A stretch of DNA of 64,000 nucleotides, from contig CAVSDW010000009.1 of NCBI GenBank assembly GCA_963726665.1, positions 72,903 through 136,902 on the forward strand, written 5' to 3'. Positions 26,899 through 35,743 of this stretch are shown here, one piece after another (positions within the stretch are counted from its first letter, which is position 1; the number at the start of each line of letters is the position of its first letter). A program made the position numbers and the translations under genes. Under the pieces are notes generated by a model. That model worked only from the letters and a program-made list of their open reading frames with translations, searched no databases and was not told where the DNA came from. The DNA is from RPQJ01 sp963726665 (lineage in GTDB: Bacteria > Pseudomonadota > Gammaproteobacteria > Steroidobacterales > Steroidobacteraceae).

Positions 26899-28467
26899 TC
26901 AATCGAGACGCGGATATCCCGTGACCCGCTGTATTTCCGTGTAAAGCGGCGCCAGGCGCGCGTACATGGGTTTGTAGACACGCTCGTACAGCGCATCGTA
27001 GGTTGCAGCGTTCGCGGCGATGGGCTCGAACAGGCGACCGATGCGCGTCATGCGCGCCACGGCCTGGTTGAAGTCCGGGTGCAGGCCCAGGCCGATCGCG
27101 CAGTCGATAGCCGCACCCAGGCCCGACGTCTCGTGCGTATGCGGGCGCGCGGTCGGAAGATTGAAAATGTCGGCGGTGAGCTGCATGGCTGCGTCGGACT
27201 GCGAGCCGCCGCCGCTGACGCGCAGTTCAGTAAGACGCAGTCGAGTTCGCTTTTCTATCAGCTCGCGGCCCTCGCGAAGCGCATAGGCGAGCCCTTCGAG
27301 AATCGCCCGGTAAAGATGTGCGCGCGTGTGCACGTCGCCGAAGCCGATCACGGCGCCCTTGGCTTCCGGGCCAGGCTGCTTTACGCCCGGGCTCCAGTAG
27401 GGCTGCAGCATCAGGCCCATCGATCCCGGCGGAACGGTGCCGACCAGCTCGTCGAACAGCACTTCCGGAGTCACGCCAAGCGTCTCGGCCGCGGCACGTT
27501 CCGGGTGACCGAACTGTTCCTTGAACCAGTTGACCATCCAGTAACCGCGAAAGATCTGCACTTCGCAGCTGTATTGGCCCGGCATGGCGGCCGGGTAAGG
27601 CGGCATGCCCGGCGTGACCTCGACATAGCGAGGCGTCGTGACGTTGATCGTCGCCGTCGTGCCATAGGAGAGCGCACCGATGGTCGGCACCAGGGCGCCC
27701 GAGCCCAGGATCTCGCAGGCCTTGTCGGCGGCAGCGGCGATCACTGGCGTGCCGGCCCGGATGCCGGTCGCGGCGCTGGCGGCGGCAGTGACCTCGCCGA
27801 GCACAGTCCCCACGGGCACGAGGTCCGGCAATTGCTCGCGCCGAATCGCCAACGCCTGCCATTTCCAGTCGGAGGCGACGGCCCAGCGGTGTTGCTTCGA
27901 ATCGAACGGCAGGTACGCCACGAGCGAGCCGACCGAGTCGACGAACCGACCCGTGAGCCGGTGATTCAGCAGGCCCGAAACCAGCAGGAACTTGTGCGTC
28001 GAAGCGTGCAGTGCCGGTTCGTGCTGGGCCAGCCAGTTGACCTCGGCTTCCTGCTGGAAGTACTTGACGGTGCCTGCCTGTCCGGCCAGTGCAATTGCCA
28101 GCCGCCACCAGGGCTTGATGCGTGGATATTGCGTCGCGCGGCGCTTGTCGAGCCAGATCAGCGCCGGGTGCAGGCACCGTCCATCGCGATCAACCGGCAC
28201 GACCGAGGCGCGCTGGGTGGTCACTGCGACACCGCGCACCGCCTCTCTCCAGCCGGGATCGCGTATCCACAAGGCCTGGCAACAGGCCGCCGCGGACTGC
28301 CAGAACCCCTCGCCATCGTGCTCGAGCCATCCCGGCTGAGGCACGCAATAGTGCTTCAGGGGCTCCTGCGTGCGGGCCACCATGTTGCCGTCGAGATCGA
28401 ACAGCAGTGCGCGCACGCTCTGCGTGCCGCAGTCGATGGCGAGGAGCAGTTCGCGCTGGGCGCTCAC
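26899..28467 (-). CDS. FGGY-family carbohydrate kinase
   Basis: 522 residues. ELLLAIDCGTQSVRALLFDLDGN is the N-terminal phosphate-1 block with the acidic catalytic region; WLDKRRA, GTTATINVT and the C-terminal RVSGGGSQSDAAMQLTADIFNLP are FGGY signatures. It phosphorylates a sugar or polyol with ATP; the substrate is not determined. It overlaps the flavoprotein gene by 4 bp and belongs to an operon with a GlpD-like dehydrogenase, so a glycerol-like or other polyol is a reasonable guess. Confidence 0.85.
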   Translation of the reverse strand: MSAQRELLLAIDCGTQSVRALLFDLDGNMVARTQEPLKHYCVPQPGWLEHDGEGFWQSAAACCQALWIRDPGWREAVRGVAVTTQRASVVPVDRDGRCLHPALIWLDKRRATQYPRIKPWWRLAIALAGQAGTVKYFQQEAEVNWLAQHEPALHASTHKFLLVSGLLNHRLTGRFVDSVGSLVAYLPFDSKQHRWAVASDWKWQALAIRREQLPDLVPVGTVLGEVTAAASAATGIRAGTPVIAAAADKACEILGSGALVPTIGALSYGTTATINVTTPRYVEVTPGMPPYPAAMPGQYSCEVQIFRGYWMVNWFKEQFGHPERAAAETLGVTPEVLFDELVGTVPPGSMGLMLQPYWSPGVKQPGPEAKGAVIGFGDVHTRAHLYRAILEGLAYALREGRELIEKRTRLRLTELRVSGGGSQSDAAMQLTADIFNLPTARPHTHETSGLGAAIDCAIGLGLHPDFNQAVARMTRIGRLFEPIAANAATYDALYERVYKPMYARLAPLYTEIQRVTGYPRLD

Positions 28468-30086
28468 GCCCGCGGACCGGTCAGGTTGTCGTTGGCCAGG
28501 ATGCCCTGCGGATCGAAGCAGTCAAAGGCTGCCTTCAGCGCCGCCATCCCGACCGGTCCCTTCTCGGCCGGGAGATACGGCGCGTGATCGCGGCCGACGC
28601 CGTGCTGGTGACTGATGGTGCCGCCGTTCGCGACGATTGCGTCGCTCACCGCACGCTTGAGCTCCGTCCAGCGCTGCCACGCGGTCGCCTGGTCCGCGCC
28701 GATGCGGAAGACGAATGTGCTGTACACGCTCGAGCCCGTGCCATACACGTGTGAAAGATGCGTGTAGGCATGGCAGCGCTCGCCGAGCCGGGCGAGGGCC
28801 TCGCGCCCCGCGGCCTCCATCGCCTGCATGGTCGAAGTGCTCGAGCTCCACGGCACCGACGTCTCCATCGTGTCGACGGCGTAGCCGGCATCCCAGAGCG
28901 TATTGCGCAGATAAACGCCGGTGAAGCGCTTCTCCGCCCACTTGCTGCCCAGCAGCGTGCCCGTCGAGACGCCGCCGTGCGCACGCAGCACGGCCCTGGC
29001 CTGCCGCCACGTGGCCTCGACCTGCGCGCGCGTGCCTGTCAGGCCGAGCATCAGCAGGCATTTCTGTTCTCCGGCACCGCGCCAGCCCAGGAAGCGCTCC
29101 AGCCATGCAATCTGCCCGGCGTGCCCGGCCATGCGGAGCGTGGTCATGGTTTCGACCTGGTTGGACAGGCGAAGCATGGACAGCGCGACCCGCGTCTGCG
29201 ACAGGGTGCGCGCGGCGACCACTCCGGCGTCCCAGCTGGGCATGAACACGCCCACGAATCGCTCCTCCTCGGGCAGGCGGCTGACCCGCACGATGGCTTC
29301 CGTGATCACGCCGATGCGTCCCTCGGAACCGAGCACCCACTCGCGCAGGTCGGGACCGGCCGCGCTGGCGGCGAACGGTGGAATCGCCAGGGTACCCCGC
29401 GGCGTTTCGACGGTGCCGCCCGCAAACAGCTGCTCGATTCGTCCGTAGCGCAGCGACTGCTGTCCGGAGGAGCGCGTCGCGATCCAGCCACCGAGCGTCG
29501 CGTACTCGAAACTCTGCGGGAAGTGGCCGAGCATGAAGCCCCTGGCGCGCAACGCCGCCTCCAGCTGCGGCCCCGTCACGCCGGCTTGAAAACGCGCGAG
29601 CTGCGAGGTCTCGTCGAGTTCCAACAGCGCATTCATGCGACGCATGTCGAGCGTCACGCAAGGCCGATTGCCCGAAGGCGCGTCCAGGTGTCCGGCAACG
29701 CTCGTGGCGCCACCGCAGGGGATCAATACGACATCGTTCTGCTGCGCCCAGGCGAGCAGTTCGCGGACCTGCCCGCCAGTCTCGGGCCAGGCGACGCCGT
29801 CCGCCAGGCGACCGACGTCGCCGAAGCGCAGGCGAATCCAGTCCCCCAGGCTCTGGCCCACCCCGGAACGCAAACGGTCTTCGGTGCTCACGGAGATGAG
29901 CGGATGACGTGCGCCTGCCGCCGCAAGGCGCGAGGGCAGCTCCCGGTCGATGCGCTCACAGACCTCCTGCAGCGTCGCGTCCCGGGGAGCCGTGCCGGGT
30001 CCGACGGCCTCACTCATGAAGGCGGCCGCGCCGGGTGGCAATGAAGCAGCAATGCTCTCGTCGCCCCAACCGTTCCAACGTCTCAC
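28464..30086 (-). CDS. FAD-binding oxidase resembling alkyl-dihydroxyacetone-phosphate synthase
   Basis: 540 residues from a GTG that overlaps the stop of the GlpD-like gene (GTGA). It opens RRWNGWGDESI, the typical AGPS-like N-terminus. The PCMH/VAO FAD domain has VLIPCGGATSVAGHL and GHFPQSFEYATLGGWIATRSSGQQSLRYG; the C-terminal cap has the His-rich GGTISHQHGVGRDHAPYL of alkyl-DHAP synthases. Animal AGPS makes ether lipids, but many bacterial relatives act on unknown 2-hydroxy acids or polyol derivatives, so the reaction is open. It ends overlapping the FGGY kinase start. Confidence 0.82.
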   Translation of the reverse strand: MRRWNGWGDESIAASLPPGAAAFMSEAVGPGTAPRDATLQEVCERIDRELPSRLAAAGARHPLISVSTEDRLRSGVGQSLGDWIRLRFGDVGRLADGVAWPETGGQVRELLAWAQQNDVVLIPCGGATSVAGHLDAPSGNRPCVTLDMRRMNALLELDETSQLARFQAGVTGPQLEAALRARGFMLGHFPQSFEYATLGGWIATRSSGQQSLRYGRIEQLFAGGTVETPRGTLAIPPFAASAAGPDLREWVLGSEGRIGVITEAIVRVSRLPEEERFVGVFMPSWDAGVVAARTLSQTRVALSMLRLSNQVETMTTLRMAGHAGQIAWLERFLGWRGAGEQKCLLMLGLTGTRAQVEATWRQARAVLRAHGGVSTGTLLGSKWAEKRFTGVYLRNTLWDAGYAVDTMETSVPWSSSTSTMQAMEAAGREALARLGERCHAYTHLSHVYGTGSSVYSTFVFRIGADQATAWQRWTELKRAVSDAIVANGGTISHQHGVGRDHAPYLPAEKGPVGMAALKAAFDCFDPQGILANDNLTGPRA

Positions 30087-31756
30087 GCCACACTCCTTCC
30101 GCGCACGCCCGCGATTGAAGACTCGGCCAGCGCATTGCGCGATTGCCGCTCCAGCGACCTGCACATTTCAACCTGTCCTGCTCGTTCAGTGTCGCTCCAG
30201 CCAAGCAACGCCGACATTGCATGCGCCGCGGGCTCGAGTGAGTCGAGTCCCGCGCGCTCGTCGAACCAGGCGCGCGCACTGCGACGCACCCAGTAGTCCT
30301 CCAGCGTCAAGGCACCCTCGTGTGTCACCGCGTGGCGGGCTTCGGCCGCCACGTCTCCGCCGTCTGCGACGATCGCGGCCGCCTCATCGCCATACAGGCG
30401 GGCCAGGCGTTCGGCCTTGTCGGCGTCGGGACCGAGGCGGACGATGTCCCCGGCACCCAGAGTCCGCGCCCCGCCGGGCAGGGGTTGATTCGCGGTGCTG
30501 CATGGCAACGCCGGCTTTTCCAGCCGCGTCGCGATGAGATCGACCACGTGCTCGGCCATCGCGCGATAGGCGCTCAGTTTGCCGCCGGCAACCGAGACCA
30601 GGCCGGCGGGTGACGTCCAGATCTCGTCCTTCCGCGAGATTTCATTGGCCTTCTTGCCCGGCTGCGAGATCAGCGGCCGGATGCCGGACCACAAGGCAAC
30701 GATGTCGCTGTCGGTGATCGCCGCGGTGCGGAGATTCCGCTCGGCCGCTGCGATCAGATAGTCCACGTCCTTGCGGTCGAACGTGGGCCAGTACTCCGTC
30801 CCATCGTGAAAGACGTCCGTGGTGCCCAGGTAGGTAAAGCCGCCGCAAGGCACTGCGTACGCCGAGCGCTTGTCCTCCGTGGGCAGGATGATCGTGCTCC
30901 TGACCGGCAGGCGATCACGATGCAGCACCAGGTGGATGCCTCGGCTCAGCACGAGGCGAGCATCCGTCTGGCCCTCCTCGAGCGCGCGGACCTCGTCCAC
31001 CCAGACACCTGCCGCGCTCACGACCAGTCGTCCCATCACGCGCACCCGGCGATCCTCGCCTGACAGCGTCGACCGGACAGTCACGCCGACGATGCGCCCC
31101 GCTTCCTGCAGCAGCCCGTCAGCCGCCGCGTAGTTGACGACCGTCGCTCCCGCGGCCTGCGCGGATCGAACATTCGCCAATACCAGTCGGGAGTCGTCCG
31201 TCAGGAACTCCGTATAGGCGACCGCGCCATGCAGTCCATCCGTGTTCACCATGGGCTCGCATCGCGCCAGCTCCGCGACGTTCAGAACCGAGTGACGCTC
31301 CGCCGCCGGCACCCTGCCGAGTTTCTCGTAAACCCAAATCCCGGCTCGAAGCATGGCCGTACTTGCCGCGGACCGCGACGGAATCAGGAACCGCGATGGC
31401 TTCGAAAGGTGGGGAGCGATCCGCCGCAGTACCTGGCGCTCCAGGGCGGCCTCCCTGACCAGTGCAATCTGCCCCTGTGGCAGGTAGCGCAGGCCGCCGT
31501 GGATCATCTTGGAACTGCGGCTGCTGGTGCCGCTCGCATAGTCGCGGGCCTCCAGCAGTGCAACGGAGTACCCGCGCAACGCGGCATCGCGTGCGATACC
31601 CGCACCCGTGACGCCGCCGCCGATGACGATGATGTCGAAGCGCTGCTCTTCCAGCGACGCCAGGCGGCGCACCCGGTCGCGTGAATCGATTCTGCTTTCG
31701 TCTGGCACGTCTGGACCGTAATTTGAGGTTGGCGGTAGCGCGTGAATCCCGGCCAC
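30083..31756 (-). CDS. glpD: FAD-dependent glycerol-3-phosphate dehydrogenase, GlpD family
   Basis: 557 residues from a GTG at 31756; a GTG at 31708 is an alternative and neither has a clear ribosome site. FDIIVIGGGVTGAGIARDAALRGYSVALLEARDYASGTSSRSSKMIHGGLRYL spans the FAD fold and family signature (positions about 40-95). VPCGGFTYLGTTDVFHDG and SVAGGKLSAYRAMAEHVVDL are further GlpD blocks. It oxidises sn-glycerol-3-phosphate to DHAP, passing electrons to quinone at the inner membrane. First gene of glpD/AGPS-like/FGGY; specificity could differ from classical GlpD. Confidence 0.85.
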   Translation of the reverse strand: MAGIHALPPTSNYGPDVPDESRIDSRDRVRRLASLEEQRFDIIVIGGGVTGAGIARDAALRGYSVALLEARDYASGTSSRSSKMIHGGLRYLPQGQIALVREAALERQVLRRIAPHLSKPSRFLIPSRSAASTAMLRAGIWVYEKLGRVPAAERHSVLNVAELARCEPMVNTDGLHGAVAYTEFLTDDSRLVLANVRSAQAAGATVVNYAAADGLLQEAGRIVGVTVRSTLSGEDRRVRVMGRLVVSAAGVWVDEVRALEEGQTDARLVLSRGIHLVLHRDRLPVRSTIILPTEDKRSAYAVPCGGFTYLGTTDVFHDGTEYWPTFDRKDVDYLIAAAERNLRTAAITDSDIVALWSGIRPLISQPGKKANEISRKDEIWTSPAGLVSVAGGKLSAYRAMAEHVVDLIATRLEKPALPCSTANQPLPGGARTLGAGDIVRLGPDADKAERLARLYGDEAAAIVADGGDVAAEARHAVTHEGALTLEDYWVRRSARAWFDERAGLDSLEPAAHAMSALLGWSDTERAGQVEMCRSLERQSRNALAESSIAGVRGRSVA

Positions 31757-31810
31757 TGCCTGGCCGGGCCGCGAGGATCGCCCAGCCCGCGACCCGACGA
31801 GAACGGCCGG

Positions 31811-32353
31811 CTAGACTTCGAAACTGTCGCGAGCCGGCCGGTTCGGATCGTAATCCTCGTCCTCGAGTTCGACCGCGGCCGACGGCGGCAGCTTCGCGAT
31901 GATCTTCACCAGCATTCTAACGTGCTCGTCTTCTTCATCCCGCAGTTCCTCGAACAGCGCCCTGACCTCCGGCTGGTCCACGTGTTCGAGGGCTTCGTCG
32001 TAGAAGGCGAAGGCCTTCTGTTCGGAGTACAAGGCCAGCTGGTACGCCTTGAGCACCGACATGCCCCAGCGTACGTCACAGACGTCGGGGGCCTCAACGT
32101 CGAAGATGTCATCGAGCTTGACCTGTGCCGGCTTGTCGCCAAACAGTGCGAGCCGGCGCTCGGCAATCTCCTCGCAATGCTTGTTCTCGTTGACGGCCAT
32201 GGAGCGGAATACTGCGCCGGCGTCGTCAACGCCACGGCTGCCGAATGACTCGGCGAATTCCGTGTACCGCTTATGCGCTTCGAACTCGATCAGGGAGGCA
32301 AGATCGAGGGCGTCCATCAGGGTGATTCTGGAGAGATCGAGTCTCGTGGACAT
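31811..32353 (-). CDS. Ferritin-like/rubrerythrin-type diiron protein
   Basis: 180 residues, all helical. Diiron ligands are visible as EAHKRYTEF, ENKHCEEI (ExxH), KAFAFYDEALE and DEEDEHVRML (ExxH). There is no rubredoxin CxxC tail. Such proteins handle iron or peroxide. The ATG at 32353 has a GGGG-rich but imperfect ribosome site. It lies 54 bp before the glpD start on the same strand, so read-through is possible, and diverges from the P1 peptidase across about 150 bp. Confidence 0.75.
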   Translation of the reverse strand: MSTRLDLSRITLMDALDLASLIEFEAHKRYTEFAESFGSRGVDDAGAVFRSMAVNENKHCEEIAERRLALFGDKPAQVKLDDIFDVEAPDVCDVRWGMSVLKAYQLALYSEQKAFAFYDEALEHVDQPEVRALFEELRDEEDEHVRMLVKIIAKLPPSAAVELEDEDYDPNRPARDSFEV

Positions 32354-32506
32354 GGGGTTCCCACTGCTTGGCAGTTTTCGCGTAGGGTGAACCGTTCGGA
32401 TCGCCCCACAATTCGGGGTAATGCTTAGTACGGTCGTGCCGCGCTTTGCCCGACGGAGCGTCTCGGGTAGGCTGGACGCCGCTCGCCGGCCCGAAGGAAC
32501 TATCCC

Positions 32507-33679
32507 ATGAATCGCCTCGCGCACTGGACCGCAGCCTGGATCGTCGCAGGCCTGGTTGCCCTGAGCGCCTCTGCAGCCGAACCGCGCGCCCGTGACGTCG
32601 GCGTACCCTTCGAGGGAAGACCGGGACCGCTCAACGCGATCACGGACGTGAGCGGCGTCGAGGTCGGTCACAGCACGATCGTCTCCGGGTCACCGGGCGG
32701 CAAGGAGCCCGTGGTGCGAACCGGTGTCACCGCAGTACTGCCGCGTGGCAAGCGCAGCCCGACCGACGCCGTGTTCGCAGGCTGGTTCAGCCAGAACGGC
32801 AACGGCGAAATGACCGGCACCACATGGGTGAAGGAGTCTGGCCTGCTGTATGGCCCGGTCATGATCACCAACACCCACAGCGTTGGGGTGGTGCGCGACG
32901 CGGTGATCGGCTGGGCGCTGAAGCACTACGATTTCGACAAGAGCGACTGGTGGTCGCTGCCTGTGGTCGCCGAGACCTGGGACGGCTGGCTGAGCGACAT
33001 TAACGGCTTTCACGTGAAGACCGAGAATGCCTACGCGGCACTCGACGCGGCGCGCGGCGGGCCGGTTGTCGAGGGCAATGTCGGCGGTGGCACCGGCATG
33101 ATCTGCTATGAATTCAAGGGTGGCATTGGCACGGCGTCGCGTCTGGTGAAAGACGATGCTGGCAACTACACCGTGGGCGTATTGGTGCAGGCCAACTTCG
33201 GACGCCGCGGTGAGTTGCTGGTGGCCGGCGTACCTGTCGGCCGTGAGATCCCCGAGGAGCCGGCCTATGCCACTCTGGCGCCGAAGCGCACGGACCGCGA
33301 TCTCGGCTCGATCATCGTAGTCGTGGCGACCGACGCCCCGCTTCTACCGCACCAGTTGGAGCGCATCGCGCGGCGCGTAACGATGGGTATCGCCCGCACC
33401 GGCGCGGTGGCTGGCAACGGCTCAGGCGACATCTTTATCGCATTCTCGACCGCGAACCCGGGCGCGGCCGACGCGAAGGGCCTCCCGGCGCTCACGATGC
33501 TACCGAACGAGCGCATCACTCCGTTCTTCACGGCCACCGTTCAGGCAACCGAAGAGGCCATCGTCAACGCGCTGATTGCAGCTCGGACCACCGACGGATT
33601 CGAGGGTCACCGCGCGATCGAACTCCCCCACGATCGCCTGCGCACGGTGCTCGCAAAGTACAACCGCCTGCAACAGTGA
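32507..33679 (+). CDS. Secreted P1-family (DmpA-type) aminopeptidase
   Basis: 390 residues with a signal peptide (WTAAWIVAGLVALSASAAE). The Ntn-type fold has AITDVSGVEVGHSTIVSG, TNTHSVGVVRDAV, NVGGGTGMICYEFKGGIGTASR and RTGAVAGNGSGDIFIAFST; the GNGSGD serine is the autocleavage/nucleophile position in DmpA and BapA. These enzymes release N-terminal D- or beta-amino acids from peptides. GAAGGA before the ATG fits a ribosome site. It appears to be a single-gene unit, convergent with the TlpA-like gene. Confidence 0.85.
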   Translation: MNRLAHWTAAWIVAGLVALSASAAEPRARDVGVPFEGRPGPLNAITDVSGVEVGHSTIVSGSPGGKEPVVRTGVTAVLPRGKRSPTDAVFAGWFSQNGNGEMTGTTWVKESGLLYGPVMITNTHSVGVVRDAVIGWALKHYDFDKSDWWSLPVVAETWDGWLSDINGFHVKTENAYAALDAARGGPVVEGNVGGGTGMICYEFKGGIGTASRLVKDDAGNYTVGVLVQANFGRRGELLVAGVPVGREIPEEPAYATLAPKRTDRDLGSIIVVVATDAPLLPHQLERIARRVTMGIARTGAVAGNGSGDIFIAFSTANPGAADAKGLPALTMLPNERITPFFTATVQATEEAIVNALIAARTTDGFEGHRAIELPHDRLRTVLAKYNRLQQ

Positions 33680-33699
33680 GGGACCCGATCCCACCAGAC

Positions 33700-34257
33700 C
33701 TAACGTGTCGGCGTTGGGCGGCCGGTACCGGCGAATGCTCGCTCGATGATCCTGATCGACTCGGCGCTGTCCCACTGCCGGGCGCCACGAAACCTTGCGA
33801 CGACACGACCGCCCGCATCGACGAGCACCGTGAGCGGGACGGTCGTGGCGCCAAGCATGTGTTCCAACGTCAGCCTGGAGTCGATGTAGTGACTGACCGT
33901 GGCGTTCGAGTGCCTGAGCCACTTCAAGGCCGCGTTCCGGTCATCGTCGATCGAAATGCCGATCACGACGTACGGGCTGCCGGCCTCACTCCACGACAGG
34001 CGTTCGAGCGAAGCCGCTTCGGCGCGACAAGGTCCGCACCAACTGGCCCACACGTTGATGATCAGCGGGCGGCCGCGGTAGCTGGAAAGTGATCGCTGCG
34101 GACCGTTCAGGCCGGCCATGACCACGTCCGGCAAAGGCCGGCCCACTGCGACGGGCGCAGGAGCAGCGGGCGCCGCCGCAACTGCAGGTGTCGTGAGGAG
34201 CACCAGTCCGCAGGCGCCGGCCGCTACCGCCCGGCGAAAGGCTTTGATCAAGGGCAT
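33700..34257 (-). CDS. TlpA-family periplasmic thioredoxin
   Basis: 185 residues, signal peptide (AVAAGACGLVLLTTPAVAAAP), then a thioredoxin fold with INVWASWCGPCRAEAASLERL (WCGPC active site) and cis-Pro TTVPLTVLVDAGGRVVARF. A periplasmic thiol-disulfide reductase, for example in cytochrome maturation or oxidative repair. ATG at 34257 chosen because the signal peptide starts there. The last codons (AFAGTGRPTPTR) are echoed by an intergenic sequence near 39.55 kb. Confidence 0.83.
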   Translation of the reverse strand: MPLIKAFRRAVAAGACGLVLLTTPAVAAAPAAPAPVAVGRPLPDVVMAGLNGPQRSLSSYRGRPLIINVWASWCGPCRAEAASLERLSWSEAGSPYVVIGISIDDDRNAALKWLRHSNATVSHYIDSRLTLEHMLGATTVPLTVLVDAGGRVVARFRGARQWDSAESIRIIERAFAGTGRPTPTR

Positions 34258-34406
34258 GAAGCCAAGTATGCCAAAGCGGTCGCCGACTTGACCCATGAGT
34301 TGGCGTCCAGAGTCCATTCCGAGCACATGGGTAACACTCTCGGGCCCTCTCAGGAGACGCAAAGTGCCGTGGCAGGAGTGTCGCTGGATGGACGAACGGC
34401 TACGGT

Positions 34407-35643
34407 TCAAGGTTTGCGAAGCACGGCCAGCGCCTCGGTTTCGCAGAGGAGGTCCGCCCGGCAGATCGGCGCCGCGACCAACGCATGGGGGAACCCCTCG
34501 AAGCCGGCTGCGTGCAGCTTCTCCCGAAGGCGCGCAGCGTCCGCGGGATGCTTCAGGTAGGTGATCGCGGAAACCACGTCGCCGAAGCCCGCGCCCTGCC
34601 TTTCGAGCAGCGCCGCGATGTTCACGAGCATGCGGTCCGCCTGGGCCTCGAAGTCACCGATGTGCGCCGTATTGCCGTGCTCGTCGATGCTCGCGGTCCC
34701 GGAGACGTGGAGCGCGACCTTGTTCGCCTCCACGACTTTCATTCCGCGGACGAAGTCGGCGCCGTACTGCGCGGCTTCATTGAGCGTCGGCGAGGTCATC
34801 ACGGTACGCACGAGTGGGCGTCCCGCCTTCACGGCGTAGACGGCGAGGCACAGATCATGTCGCCTCGGCGGCCGGCCCGCCGCCGATGCCGGTGCTGGCC
34901 GGGGCCGGATCGATCCCCCGCGCCCCGAAGAACGCACGCCGTGCCCGATTCAGATCCCCGTAGTCGCGGTCCATGTCTCGCAGATGGATCCACGTGCGCA
35001 CCACGTCGCGAAACTCCATCCCAGCCTGCTGCAGCAGTGTTTCGGCGAGGCCGAACATGCCGAGCGTCTGTTCAAAGGCCGTGTCACCAGGCCCGCACAG
35101 CGCGGCGGCATGGAACCGGATCTCGTCGCCGACGTGGACCCGCAAGCCTTGCGCACGGGCGCACTCGGCACAGCCGCAGGCGGCCCTGGCCTCGATCTGA
35201 TCGAATCGCGCCGGCGATTCGTTCGGCAGGACGGCCTGCACCAGGACCTCCAGGCAGGCGCGCTCGTTCAACGGGGGTTGCTCGATCTCGGTGGTGGCGG
35301 GCCTGTGAGTCGCGCCCGCATGCGCGGAGAGAACCCGACGCCGCGCCTCCCGGACGGACTCGACATTTGCACGCAGATTACGCATGAAGATCGTCTCGGA
35401 GACGACCGAACCGAAGCTGCCTCGCTCGGCCTCGAGAACGTGGAGGATCGCGCGATAGATCGCGTCGGCCTGCAGGCTCGCTTCCGCCACCCCAGGTGGA
35501 GGCTGGCAGTGCAGGAACAGTTCCCGTGCGTGCGGACCTTCAACCCGACGCAGCACGACCGAGCAACCGTGCGTCTCGATCGTTTCGGAAACGGGATGGG
35601 AAGACACTTCGACCCTGTGAACGGCGGCGGGAGCTGGCTTCAT
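34407..35643 (-). pseudogene. Two-domain RidA-like protein, split by one frameshift
   Basis: N-terminal part 35643-34855 (KPAPAAVHRVEV; RTWIHLRDMDRDYGDLNRARRAFF; PASTGIGGGPAAEAT then TGA). C-terminal part to 34407 resumes at HDLCLAVYAVKAG and includes VALHVSGTASIDEHGNTAHIGDFEAQADRMLVNI, a RidA fold. Joined near 34858 it gives about 410 residues with two RidA-like domains; the block around PASTGIG also recalls chorismatases (FkbO/Hyg5/XanB2). One missing base explains the split. A CAECARAQG cysteine cluster lies in the middle. Function undetermined: imine deaminase or chorismatase-like. Confidence 0.7.
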
Positions 35644-35743
35644 GCTCGCACAGTACCCGGGGTCAGCTCAGCCTGCCGTGAACCAGTGCCGCCCGACGTC
35701 CTTGGGACGTCGGGCGGCCTGGATCAAACGCTGCTGCCCTGGC

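Noticed and set aside
26821..28587. 588-codon plus-strand open frame
   Set aside because: Antisense of the FGGY kinase, which has complete family motifs on the other strand.
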